This document shows positions 45,088 to 53,385 of a stretch of DNA of 64,000 bases, in pieces. The DNA is from JAAYCI01 sp964370165. GTDB lineage: Bacteria; Bacillota; Clostridia; Oscillospirales; Ruminococcaceae. The notes beneath the pieces are model-generated. The model ran no database searches. It saw only the letters and a program-made list of their open reading frames with translations, and was not told the DNA's origin. A program made the position numbers and the translations under genes. Position 1 is the first letter of the stretch. Each line of letters begins with the position of its first letter. Location: the NCBI GenBank assembly GCA_964370165.1, contig CAYJIG010000004.1, positions 1 through 64,000 of the forward strand. The letters run 5' to 3'.

Positions 45088-45471
45088 ATGAAAACAATAG
45101 CGGTTTATATTCAAAACAAGCTACTATCATCGGGGATAACTCATGCGATCACTGCAAGAAACAGAGAAAATAGGATAGAAATCATTCCGAGTATTGAAAG
45201 CTGCTTGTCTGTGTGTCGAAGTAGTAACTCAGACGTTTTACTCGCAGAGCTGAGGGATTATTATCCACTTGCTTTAGATGATTGGCTAACAAGAGTTGAA
45301 CAAATAAAAGATGCTGTGCCCACTTGTAAAATTGTTCTGATAGTAGACGAAGAAAACTTTCCAAAATCGGCAGAGATTGCAAACTCGGCTTTTAAAAATG
45401 ATGAAATCGATATGTTTTTGTACAGTTCTTCCGGGCTCAATTTCCTTGTGGACGTAATTACAAATATATAA
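45088..45471 (+). CDS. Receiver-like single-domain protein
   Basis: 127 residues with the alternating strand/helix pattern of a response-regulator receiver (IAVYIQNKLLSSGITHAI, DVLLAELRDYY, KIVLIVDEENF). The usual acidic pair is missing and the acceptor position is not clear, and there is no output domain, so it is probably a pseudo-receiver. The ATG at 45088 has an AGAGGTGG stretch just upstream; an in-frame GTG at 45070 precedes it. It ends 15 bases before the zinc-ribbon/Pro-rich protein, suggesting cotranscription. The 188-base gap before it shows only a lone TTGACA near 44963. Confidence 0.55.
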   Translation: MKTIAVYIQNKLLSSGITHAITARNRENRIEIIPSIESCLSVCRSSNSDVLLAELRDYYPLALDDWLTRVEQIKDAVPTCKIVLIVDEENFPKSAEIANSAFKNDEIDMFLYSSSGLNFLVDVITNI

Positions 45472-45486
45472 ACATTGGAGGATATT

Positions 45487-47229
45487 ATGACTTACTGTAA
45501 CAATTGTGGATCTGAACTTTTGCAAGATGCAAAATTTTGTAACAACTGTGGCGCTAAAACCGAAGAAATCCCAGCGCCGATAGTAAACCAAGAACAAGAG
45601 TCGTATGGACACCCGATACCACCGGAACCACGGATAGCACCGGCGGAATCGCAACCTGCACCACAACCTGCACCACCTGCACCACCTGCACCACAGACGG
45701 AACAACCAGTATCACCCGCACCGGAGCCGCAACCGACACCACCGGTACCGCCTGCGCCACAACCGGCACCACCGGTACCACCTGCACCACAACCGGCACC
45801 ACCGGTACCGCCTGCGCCACAACCGGCACCGCAGCCAGCACCACCAGTACCACCGGCGCCGCAACAGGTATCACAAAAACAAGCACCGCCTGTATTGCGC
45901 CAAGCACCACCTATAAAAGCCGGTGGCGGTGTGGCAACAATGCAGAAAAATAACAAACCCATATTATTTATCGGCATAGGTGTAGCAGGGTTAGTAATAA
46001 TAGTGCTTGCTATTGTATTGATTGTAAACATCTTTTCAGGTGGAAGCTCTGATGATCCTAATATCGGCGTATGGACAGCGCAAGAGCTTACCATGATGGG
46101 CATGACAATGAGCCCCGAGGATATTTACCCCGATGGCATAAGCTTAGAGCTAAAATCCGGAAATAAATGCACCTTGACATTAGACGGTGGTGACCATGAT
46201 GTCAACTATGAAATCGACGGAAATACCTTCACACTAGAACAGTATGGGGATGAATTCCCCGGCACAATAAATGGTAATGTTATCATAATAACAAACCTGC
46301 TTAACATGGGGCTTGATATTACGTTTGTCAAAGGCGACTGGGATGGCGAAGGCTCAGACGCTACACAAAGCAATGGAGCCGGCAACTTGATGGGCGGAAA
46401 TGATGATGGCGATATTTCGTCAGATTTTGTGGCACCGGGCTACGGCACCGAACAGACAATGCCGGTGGAAACACTTTCAGATCCCTCGGACTGGTACGGT
46501 ATTGTAACAATAAGCGACTACACAGGAACTGATGATATCTCGGGCGAGTACGAAGCGTGGGGATATATAGGCACAGATGAAATTGGCACCTATTTTGAGC
46601 TGTATGCAAACGGCCCTTCAGGTTCTGACTATGCAAGCGACTTGATGTCGTTCAATATTGAGTTGCATGATTATTCTTTCTTCCCGGTTGTGGATGAACA
46701 CGCATGGTTATATGGCGATGCAACGCTGAAAGAAGAAGACAATACATGGTATGTGCCGTCAATAACAAACGGCGTGCTTGGCGCAACTTATAACTACGAC
46801 TACAACGGAGAAAGCTTTGTTATAGACTTTGCACTTGCGCAAATATCCGACGGCAGCACATCTTCGGAAACTGCCGGCACAGACAGTGGCGAGGCCGATA
46901 CAGATAGTGAAGCGCCAGCGCCTGCTCCAGAGCCAGAACCAGCGCCGGGACCGGTGACACCAAGCCTTACTGTTGATGAATTACGTGAGATATATTACGC
47001 AGTAACCGAGCTTGAGATAGATGAAAAGTATTCACTTACATACGATGAAATTTTATCTCGATATTTTAACGGTGTTACTGGAAATATCACAAATCAAGGG
47101 GAGACTTTTATATCTTATCAATGGATTTCGGTAGAGGCGGAGACCTCTTTGTTGAACATGTCCTTTGATATAAATGAAGATGGTAGCGTCACTTACAAGT
47201 CCATGTCGATTAATAACATCAGTTTTTGA
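45487..47229 (+). CDS. Zinc-ribbon, Pro-rich, single-pass membrane protein
   Basis: 580 residues. An N-terminal zinc ribbon (YCNNCGSELLQDAKFCNNCG), a cytoplasmic Pro/Ala/Gln repeat region (about 30-150), one membrane helix (ILFIGIGVAGLVIIVLAIVLIVNIF, about 160-184), then an acidic extracytoplasmic part with a small beta domain (GVWTAQELTMMG onward), a second beta region and a short Pro-rich linker before the C-terminal domain. GGAGG lies five bases before the ATG at 45487. The Gly-Val-Trp opening of the outer domain resembles the repeats of the lipoprotein at 38059. Function unknown; this architecture is common in Clostridia and may link cytoplasm and envelope. Confidence 0.75.
   Translation: MTYCNNCGSELLQDAKFCNNCGAKTEEIPAPIVNQEQESYGHPIPPEPRIAPAESQPAPQPAPPAPPAPQTEQPVSPAPEPQPTPPVPPAPQPAPPVPPAPQPAPPVPPAPQPAPQPAPPVPPAPQQVSQKQAPPVLRQAPPIKAGGGVATMQKNNKPILFIGIGVAGLVIIVLAIVLIVNIFSGGSSDDPNIGVWTAQELTMMGMTMSPEDIYPDGISLELKSGNKCTLTLDGGDHDVNYEIDGNTFTLEQYGDEFPGTINGNVIIITNLLNMGLDITFVKGDWDGEGSDATQSNGAGNLMGGNDDGDISSDFVAPGYGTEQTMPVETLSDPSDWYGIVTISDYTGTDDISGEYEAWGYIGTDEIGTYFELYANGPSGSDYASDLMSFNIELHDYSFFPVVDEHAWLYGDATLKEEDNTWYVPSITNGVLGATYNYDYNGESFVIDFALAQISDGSTSSETAGTDSGEADTDSEAPAPAPEPEPAPGPVTPSLTVDELREIYYAVTELEIDEKYSLTYDEILSRYFNGVTGNITNQGETFISYQWISVEAETSLLNMSFDINEDGSVTYKSMSINNISF
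45650..45880 (+). repeat. Pro-rich coding tandem repeats
   Basis: Units of about 27-33 bases coding PPVPPAPQPA are repeated several times with third-base changes (ccggtaccacctgcaccacaa and variants). They keep the reading frame and can vary in number. Confidence 0.8.
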
Positions 47230-47266
47230 TTGATAATTGACAAAATCAAAAGCATAAGTATGCGAC

Positions 47267-47302
47267 AAAAAGAGGGATGCAATTTTGTATCCCTCTTTGT
47301 TA
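47267..47302 (+). terminator. Hairpin after the zinc-ribbon/Pro-rich gene
   Basis: AAAGAGGGAT pairs with ATCCCTCTTT across ten bases; the T tract is short. Confidence 0.6.
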
Positions 47303-47336
47303 ACATTTATAATTTTGTATAATAATGAGGCATGAA

Positions 47337-48626
47337 ATGAAAAAAATAGTGATAGCTTTTTTAATAGCTTTGTGCGTAGTTTTAAGTGCGTGTAACAGTA
47401 GCGATAGTGAAAATGGCCTTGAATCGGCGCTTTCGCAGCTGACGGATAACTTGCCACAAAACAGCGAAGAGGGCACATCGCAAAGCAATGCTGACTTAAA
47501 TCATGAAAATGTGCTTATTGATGTAATAGGAGCAGACTATTTTGAAGGCAGAGCGATAATGAAAGCCGATGATGAAGAAATCTTCGGTGAAGTTTGTGCT
47601 GTTTTCAAAGTCGGCACAAACACCAAAGAACGCTTTGTAACCGAGGAATGGCTTGCTGTGTCGCCAACTATGCAGGTGTATAAATATGACGTGGCGCTTG
47701 ATAGCTGGACGGACTTTACAGTTGATTCTCAAAGTGATTCTGAGGTGTTGGCCATTTCAATACAAGACTGCATTTATGCGCTGAACGAGATTTATAGCGG
47801 TGAGTTTTCGGCAGAATACTACGACACCGAGGACATGATGAAAAAAGCTGTCTATGAAAGCGAAGAGGCTTTTAATAACTACGAAGCACCGGCGTTTTTG
47901 ATAGGCCTAAACGAAGACGTGCCAAGCGGATATTTTGCCGATCCCATCGATGCTTCATATATGCCAGTTTATAATTTTGACAACAAGGCGCAAATTTATG
48001 AGCATTTCGGCAACTATTTTACACGGGAATTTTTACAGGGTCTGGAATGGGATATCGAAAATAACTTTTTTGAATTTGACGGCACATTATATCTCGTAAG
48101 AGGTAGCATGGGTTACGGCACCTTCAGTGTGGATTTTGACAACATAGATTATGAAGAATTACATGATAATACGCTTATAATTGGCAGGCTTTTTTATGAC
48201 TATATCGACGCAAGAATAAAAGTGGAATTTGCCGAGGAAAATGGTAGCTTAAAAATTAATAATGACAATTTTTTACTTATGTATGATTTGTATCATATAA
48301 GCCCTAGTTTAGAATATGTGCGAGTGCCCGATTTCCGTGCATTTGTAAGCGATAATGAGCTGGCGACAGCTCCGAATGAGTTTACTGTATCACAAACACA
48401 AGCCAAGACTTACAGCATTAAATATCTAGGTGATTACGATGAGTTTTTGCCCAAATATGTAAATTTACTTAGTATTTTGGACTACAATATAGTCATGGAT
48501 GGATACGAGGGATATTATAGCGCAGAGAAATATGAGGGAGACTATACTATAGCAGTGAATGCATATATGCTGAATGACGAAAACGGTGTTGTTGTGGAAA
48601 TAATTAAAATGGATGCAGTGGGCTAG
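47337..48626 (+). CDS. Secreted lipoprotein of unknown function
   Basis: 429 residues with a lipobox LSAC after a hydrophobic signal (IVIAFLIALCVVLSAC), then a Ser/Asn-rich spacer and an acidic, aromatic globular region without motifs I recognise. The ATG at 47337 has GAGG six bases upstream; an in-frame ATG at 47325 is the less likely start. It is next to a broken second small lipoprotein and downstream of the zinc-ribbon membrane protein. Confidence 0.75.
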   Translation: MKKIVIAFLIALCVVLSACNSSDSENGLESALSQLTDNLPQNSEEGTSQSNADLNHENVLIDVIGADYFEGRAIMKADDEEIFGEVCAVFKVGTNTKERFVTEEWLAVSPTMQVYKYDVALDSWTDFTVDSQSDSEVLAISIQDCIYALNEIYSGEFSAEYYDTEDMMKKAVYESEEAFNNYEAPAFLIGLNEDVPSGYFADPIDASYMPVYNFDNKAQIYEHFGNYFTREFLQGLEWDIENNFFEFDGTLYLVRGSMGYGTFSVDFDNIDYEELHDNTLIIGRLFYDYIDARIKVEFAEENGSLKINNDNFLLMYDLYHISPSLEYVRVPDFRAFVSDNELATAPNEFTVSQTQAKTYSIKYLGDYDEFLPKYVNLLSILDYNIVMDGYEGYYSAEKYEGDYTIAVNAYMLNDENGVVVEIIKMDAVG

Positions 48627-48640
48627 GGAAGAAGTATGGT

Positions 48641-48882
48641 ATGATAAAAAGTGATAAGAGCATATTAATACTCATGCTTTTATCACTTTTACTTGTTTCA
48701 TGCGCAGATGATGAAGACGGTAATTTGAGCGAGGTATTTAACGATGCACTGCAAAAGAGCATAGTATAGTTTGCTATTTGAATGAAGATGGGGCAGTAGG
48801 TCATGCAGACGAATTTCCGCTATCATTTTACGGCAAAGAAAATGATTTTTGGGGTTGTAGCGGAGAATGTGAAAAAAGATAG
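48641..48882 (+). pseudogene. Frameshifted remnant of a small lipoprotein gene
   Basis: A 42-codon frame from the ATG at 48641 has a signal and lipobox (LLLVSC) followed by ADDEDGNLSEVFNDALQKS, then a TAG at 48767. From about 48766 the sequence continues in another frame as VCYLNEDGAVGHADEF, then PLSFYGKENDFWGC, and on to a TAG at 48880-48882. The two halves read as one short acidic exported protein if the frame is shifted, so this is probably a decayed gene. Its start resembles the lipoprotein immediately upstream, suggesting a partial duplicate. A functional 42-residue lipoprotein is the alternative. Confidence 0.55.
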
Positions 48883-48923
48883 GAGACAAATTTTACCGGT
48901 AGTTATAAATAGATGCTAACTTT

Positions 48924-48956
48924 AAACCGATAGCCTTTTGGACTATCGGTTTTTTG
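48924..48956 (+). terminator. Intrinsic terminator
   Basis: AAACCGATAG pairs with CTATCGGTTT across a nine-base loop, followed by T. Confidence 0.85.
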
Positions 48957-49096
48957 TATGAACAAAAAAATAAATCCGATACAGAAAAAACTACTAGGAC
49001 TTGTTTTGTGACAAGCAATTGCAAGTATGGTGAAAACTTTCTGTGATTATGCATAATATAATTGCGCGTAATAGCCATAAAAATGTTGAAAAATCC

Positions 49097-49125
49097 TTGA
49101 TAACCAAATATATATAAGCTATAAT
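49097..49125 (+). promoter_or_regulatory. Strong sigma-A promoter for the second marR
   Basis: TTGATA, 17-base spacer, TATAAT, about 40 bases before the ATG at 49168. Confidence 0.75.
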
Positions 49126-49167
49126 AAATATTATTGATTATATATTATAAGTGTTGAGGAAATGACT

Positions 49168-49599
49168 ATGAAAGATAAATTAAATGAAGCCATTACTTGC
49201 TTTTTCCACGACATGTCGATAGCAGAACTTAGGCTACAAAACAGAAACTATCAGGATAAGAAACTGACTTACAATAGTATGCTATATTTGAATATTATAG
49301 GTGGAAATCAAGGAAAGTATACGGCGTCTAACATTGCCGATATGCTATATGTTGCAAAGCCGGCAGTTATTCAAAAAATCAACGAACTTGAACGAGAGGG
49401 ATATATAAGAAAAAAACAAAGTGAAACAGATAAAAGAGTTTTATACCTATATTTGACAGAGAAAGGTTTTCTTGAAGAAACAGAAACCTTGCGCTTGGAT
49501 AATCAAGTTGCTTTAAAAATTGCAGAAAGATATTCCGAGGAAGAAATAACTGATTTTTTGAATATGCTTTGCAACATAAGCAAACTTTATAGTGAATAG
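49168..49599 (+). CDS. MarR-family transcriptional regulator (second)
   Basis: 143-residue winged-helix protein: NIADMLYVAKPAVIQKINEL recognition region and a wing in SETDKRVLYLYLTEKG. The ATG at 49168 is eight bases after GAGG; an ATG six bases earlier sits too close to that site. A stub of a MATE exporter follows, so it probably once regulated that pump. It now precedes the sulfate-activation and glycan genes. Confidence 0.9.
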   Translation: MKDKLNEAITCFFHDMSIAELRLQNRNYQDKKLTYNSMLYLNIIGGNQGKYTASNIADMLYVAKPAVIQKINELEREGYIRKKQSETDKRVLYLYLTEKGFLEETETLRLDNQVALKIAERYSEEEITDFLNMLCNISKLYSE

Positions 49600-49629
49600 A
49601 AAACTTTTAATATCCATTAATATTTACGC

Positions 49630-49740
49630 ATGTTGAAAGGATTTAATGGGCAATGTGCTCTCACAAAATCCAGCGCAAAGGGACCATTGAAATTGGTAGT
49701 TCCGAGTGTCGTTATGATGGTTTTTATATCAGTTTACTAT
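49630..49740 (+). pseudogene. N-terminal stub of a MATE exporter gene
   Basis: The frame opens MLKGFNGQCALTKSSAKGPL and continues KLVVPSVVMMVFISVYY. This matches the first helix of MATE pumps and aligns with the exporter at 32155 (IPSMIAMIMMLVYNIADLFF) up to the VY. The homology then stops abruptly at DGEEIL, and the frame runs on into cysQ. The remaining ~420 residues are missing. Position after a marR gene supports the reading. Confidence 0.6.
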
Positions 49741-49764
49741 GATGGGGAGGAAATATTAAGAGAG

Positions 49765-50577
49765 ATGAAAAATAGTAATAGCCTGTCCGTGGCCGAGCTA
49801 AAAGCCATAGAAGAATTTTGTTGTGGCATTGCAGTAAATGCTGGGAAAAAAATCATGGAAATTTATAGTGATGAGAAGTTGTTTAACGTTGTTGAAATTA
49901 AATCCGATGATTCTCCGCTGACGTTGGCTGATACGGCCTCAAATGAAATCATTGTATCGGCACTGCGAAAAAAATACCCTGATTATGCAATACTCACAGA
50001 GGAAGAAAAAGATGATTTATCAAGACTGAATAACCCGTATTGCTTTATTGTCGACCCGCTGGACGGCACAAAAGAATTTATTAAACGCAATGGGCAGTTT
50101 ACTGTAAATATTGCACTTTCTTACAATAATCGCGCTATTTTAGGTGTGATTTATGTGCCGACCACAGAGGAGTTATATTTTGCAAGTAAAGGAAATTCAT
50201 CGTTTTACTGTAATAATGGTGATATCACTAAAATAAACGTGTCAAATATAGAAAACATTGAGTCTATAAGGCTTGTCATGAGTAGTTCGCACGGATGTAA
50301 AGAGATGGATGAGATAATTGAAAAATATAAGTTTAAGAATTTCACCAAAATAGGAAGCTCGTTGAAGGGTTGTCTTGTCGCTAAAGGAGAAGCAGAGATT
50401 TATTATAGGCATAACCCAACTATGGAATGGGATACCGCAGCAATGCAAATTATTGCAGAAGAAGCCGGCGGTATCTTTAGGCAAATGGATGGCAGCGAAA
50501 TGCTTTATAATAGAAAAAACTCGTTGAATGATAAAGGGTTTTACATAGTGAATATGAATAAAAACATCTATCTTTAA
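49765..50577 (+). CDS. cysQ: 3'(2'),5'-bisphosphate nucleotidase
   Basis: Removes PAP, the product of sulfotransferases, by hydrolysing its 3'-phosphate. Inositol-monophosphatase-fold motifs: TEEEKDD, DPLDGTKEF and WDTAAMQIIAEEAGG. The ATG at 49765 gives 270 residues, the normal length. The open frame reaches back to 49630, but that part is a MATE remnant. GGGGAGG lies 14 bases upstream, a long spacing, and AGAG directly precedes the ATG, so the start is not certain. First gene of the PAPS cassette. Confidence 0.92.
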   Translation: MKNSNSLSVAELKAIEEFCCGIAVNAGKKIMEIYSDEKLFNVVEIKSDDSPLTLADTASNEIIVSALRKKYPDYAILTEEEKDDLSRLNNPYCFIVDPLDGTKEFIKRNGQFTVNIALSYNNRAILGVIYVPTTEELYFASKGNSSFYCNNGDITKINVSNIENIESIRLVMSSSHGCKEMDEIIEKYKFKNFTKIGSSLKGCLVAKGEAEIYYRHNPTMEWDTAAMQIIAEEAGGIFRQMDGSEMLYNRKNSLNDKGFYIVNMNKNIYL

Positions 50578-50590
50578 GAGGTGAAACATT

Positions 50591-51490
50591 ATGAGCAATA
50601 TGTCCCATTTGGATATGCTTGAAGCTGAAGCGATTTATATTATGAGAGAAGTTGTAGCGGAGTCGGAAAACCCCGTTATGCTTTATTCAATTGGAAAAGA
50701 TAGCTCGGTTATGTTACATATTGCTTTAAAAGCGTTCTATCCTGAAAAACCTCCATTTCCTTTTTTGCATATAGATACAACTTGGAAATTTAAAGAAATG
50801 ATTGAGTTTAGAGATAGGATAGCAACAGAAAATGGGATTGAAATGTTGGTTTACACTAATAAAGATGGTGTAAAAAATAATATTAATCCATTCGAGCATG
50901 GAGGAGCCTACACCGACATCATGAAAACCGAAGCACTAAAACAAGGACTAAACAAATATAAATTTACTGTTGCATTTGGTGGTGGAAGGCGAGATGAAGA
51001 AATATCTCGTGCAAAAGAGAGGATTTTTTCTTTTAGAAACGAGCACCATGCGTGGGACCCTCAAAAGCAACGTCCTGAGCTTTGGAATTTATATAATACG
51101 GCAATAAATAAAGGCGAAAGTATCCGTGTTTTTCCTTTGTCAAACTGGACAGAATCCGATATTTGGCAGTATATAAAGCGAGAGAATATAGAGATAGTTC
51201 CGCTTTATTTTGCTAAAGAACGAGAGGTGGTAGAAAGAGACGGAAGCTTGATTATGGTAGATGATGATAGAATGAAAATAACCGAAAAGGAAGCCGTGCA
51301 AAAAAGATATGTGAGATTTAGGACGCTTGGATGCTACCCACTTACAGGTGCAGTGCCTTCTGCCGCCGACACGCTGGATGCTATTATTGCTGAAACTTTG
51401 GGAGCTGTATCCTCCGAGAGAAGTAATAGGGTTATTGATTACGAAGCAACAGGAAGTATGGAGAGACGAAAAAGAGAGGGGTATTTCTAA
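50591..51490 (+). CDS. cysD: Sulfate adenylyltransferase subunit 2
   Basis: Catalytic subunit of ATP sulfurylase: sulfate plus ATP to APS. The PP-loop is SIGKDSSVMLHI; FGGGRRDEE and LGCYPLTGAVPS are typical. 299 residues. GAGGTG lies seven bases before the ATG. It is directly followed by the GTPase partner. No APS/PAPS reductase or sulfite reductase is seen, so the product is more likely used for sulfation than for cysteine synthesis. Confidence 0.97.
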   Translation: MSNMSHLDMLEAEAIYIMREVVAESENPVMLYSIGKDSSVMLHIALKAFYPEKPPFPFLHIDTTWKFKEMIEFRDRIATENGIEMLVYTNKDGVKNNINPFEHGGAYTDIMKTEALKQGLNKYKFTVAFGGGRRDEEISRAKERIFSFRNEHHAWDPQKQRPELWNLYNTAINKGESIRVFPLSNWTESDIWQYIKRENIEIVPLYFAKEREVVERDGSLIMVDDDRMKITEKEAVQKRYVRFRTLGCYPLTGAVPSAADTLDAIIAETLGAVSSERSNRVIDYEATGSMERRKREGYF

Positions 51491-51491
51491 G

Positions 51492-53303
51492 TTGAAAGAT
51501 TTGCTTAAATTCATAACTTGCGGAAGTGTGGATGATGGGAAATCTACGCTTATAGGTCGCTTATTATATGACTCTAAACTTATTTATGCCGATCAAGAAA
51601 GCAGATTGGTTATGGACAGTAAGATTGGTAGTCGGGATAAAGAGATAGATTATTCGTTGCTACTTGATGGATTGATGGCTGAAAGGGAGCAAGGGATAAC
51701 TATTGATGTTGCATATCGCTATTTTAATACAACCAAACGAAGTTTTATTGTGGCGGACACTCCGGGACATGAAGAGTATACCAGAAACATGGCAGTCGGT
51801 GCATCTTTTGCAGACTTAGCAATAATATTAATTGATGCTTCTAAAGGGATTTTAGTACAAACCAAAAGACATCTACGCATCTGTCAACTAATGGGCATAG
51901 ATAAGTTTGTGTTTGCAATCAACAAGATGGATTTAATTAATTATGATCATTGCCGATATATTAAGATAGAGCTTGAAATAAAAAAAATAATGAAATCACT
52001 CTTAAAAGATGATTATTATGTAATTCCGGTTTCGGCTACTGAGGGTGATAACATCACAAAATTCAGTCAAAATATGGACTGGTTTAATGGTGAAACACTA
52101 TTAGGTTATCTTGAAAATGTCGATTTGTCTAAATCACAGGGTGAAACGTCTTTTTTGATGCCTATTCAGAGAGTCTCAAGACCGAATCTTGACTTCAGAG
52201 GTTTTCAAGGGCAGATTGCTCAAGGAAGTGTCCGAATAGGCGAAGAAATAAAAGTTTTGCCGAGCGGCGAAAAGGCAGAAATAGAGAAGATATTTGTAAC
52301 CGATAAAGAAGCAAACAGCGCAAAAGCAAACGAAGCTGTTACTTTGGTTTTAAACAGAGAAGTCGATTGCTCCAGAGGTTCTGTCGTCACAAAAAATGAT
52401 AAGCTTGCTACCGGTAGACTGTTTCGATGTGACCTATTATGGATGGATGATGAGGAGCTGTTTGTCGGCGGAAATTATATGCTGAAAATAGCAACAAAGG
52501 TTATTTTAGCAACGATAATAAAGATACATTATTGCATTGATGTGAATACAGGAGAGCATATTTTACAAAAGCAAGCAAAGAAAAATGATATAATAAACTG
52601 TGACATATCCTTGTCTGAAAAAATCGTTTTCGAAAAATTTGAAGAGTGCAAGCCTTTGGGAAGGTTTATTTTAATAAATCGAGTGTCTAATATGACAGCA
52701 GCATGTGGTGTGATTAAGTATAGACTACATCGCTCGGATAATCTCACGTGGCAACATTTGGATATAACAAAAGAAATTCGTTCAAGGCAAAAAAATCAAA
52801 AAGCCAAAACATTATGGTTTACAGGGCTGTCAGGCTCCGGTAAGTCTACCATTGTTAATGCGCTTGAAAAAGCGCTGTTTATCAGTGGCAAGCATACCAT
52901 GATACTGGACGGTGATAACGTACGCATGGGGCTTAATAATAATTTGGGATTTAGCCATGCGGACCGAGCAGAAAACATTAGACGAATTGCTGAGGCCGCT
53001 AAACTTATGAATGACGCAGGCTTAATTGTATTGGTGTCGGCGATTTCGCCGTATGCTGCAGATCGTGAAAACGCAAAGATGATAATAGGAAAAGAATTTA
53101 TTGAAATATATGTAAATACTTCAATAGAAGAATGTATCAAACGTGACACAAAAGGGCTTTATAAAAAAGCAATGGCAGGCGAAATATCAAATTTTACAGG
53201 AATTTCCGCACCGTATGAGCCACCAACAAATTCGGATTTTGTTGCGCAAACAGAAAAATATTCGGTAGATGAGATAACTGAACAGCTATTAAGATTGGTA
53301 TAA
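51492..53303 (+). CDS. cysNC: Bifunctional sulfate adenylyltransferase subunit 1 / APS kinase
   Basis: Fusion of an EF-Tu-like GTPase (residues 1-430) that drives ATP sulfurylase with APS kinase (about 435-603) that makes PAPS. GTPase motifs: CGSVDDGKST, DTPGHEEYTRN and NKMD. The kinase P-loop is GLSGSGKST, with DGDNVR following. Start TTG at 51492, ten bases after GAGGGG and just after the cysD stop; the open frame reaching back to 51327 lies inside cysD without homology. 603 residues. Such fusions occur where PAPS is used for sulfation. Confidence 0.95.
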   Translation: MKDLLKFITCGSVDDGKSTLIGRLLYDSKLIYADQESRLVMDSKIGSRDKEIDYSLLLDGLMAEREQGITIDVAYRYFNTTKRSFIVADTPGHEEYTRNMAVGASFADLAIILIDASKGILVQTKRHLRICQLMGIDKFVFAINKMDLINYDHCRYIKIELEIKKIMKSLLKDDYYVIPVSATEGDNITKFSQNMDWFNGETLLGYLENVDLSKSQGETSFLMPIQRVSRPNLDFRGFQGQIAQGSVRIGEEIKVLPSGEKAEIEKIFVTDKEANSAKANEAVTLVLNREVDCSRGSVVTKNDKLATGRLFRCDLLWMDDEELFVGGNYMLKIATKVILATIIKIHYCIDVNTGEHILQKQAKKNDIINCDISLSEKIVFEKFEECKPLGRFILINRVSNMTAACGVIKYRLHRSDNLTWQHLDITKEIRSRQKNQKAKTLWFTGLSGSGKSTIVNALEKALFISGKHTMILDGDNVRMGLNNNLGFSHADRAENIRRIAEAAKLMNDAGLIVLVSAISPYAADRENAKMIIGKEFIEIYVNTSIEECIKRDTKGLYKKAMAGEISNFTGISAPYEPPTNSDFVAQTEKYSVDEITEQLLRLV

Positions 53304-53385
53304 AAGTGAAACATTTATTCGTTTTTTATGAGTTTTTACTAATTTTATAAAATAAATAGAATGCTAAACACTGAAGAGGATTATT

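Noticed and set aside
45492..46103. Gly/Cys-rich 203-residue frame on the - strand
   Set aside because: It is the antisense of the Pro-rich coding repeats, has no ribosome binding site and has no family-like sequence outside the repeat.
49630..49764. Secretion signal on CysQ
   Set aside because: The hydrophobic stretch matches a MATE first helix, and CysQ is a cytoplasmic enzyme with a suitable internal ATG.
51327..51491. 55-residue N-terminal extension of CysNC
   Set aside because: It lies within cysD in another frame and has no homology; the TTG at 51492 starts at the expected GTPase N-terminus.
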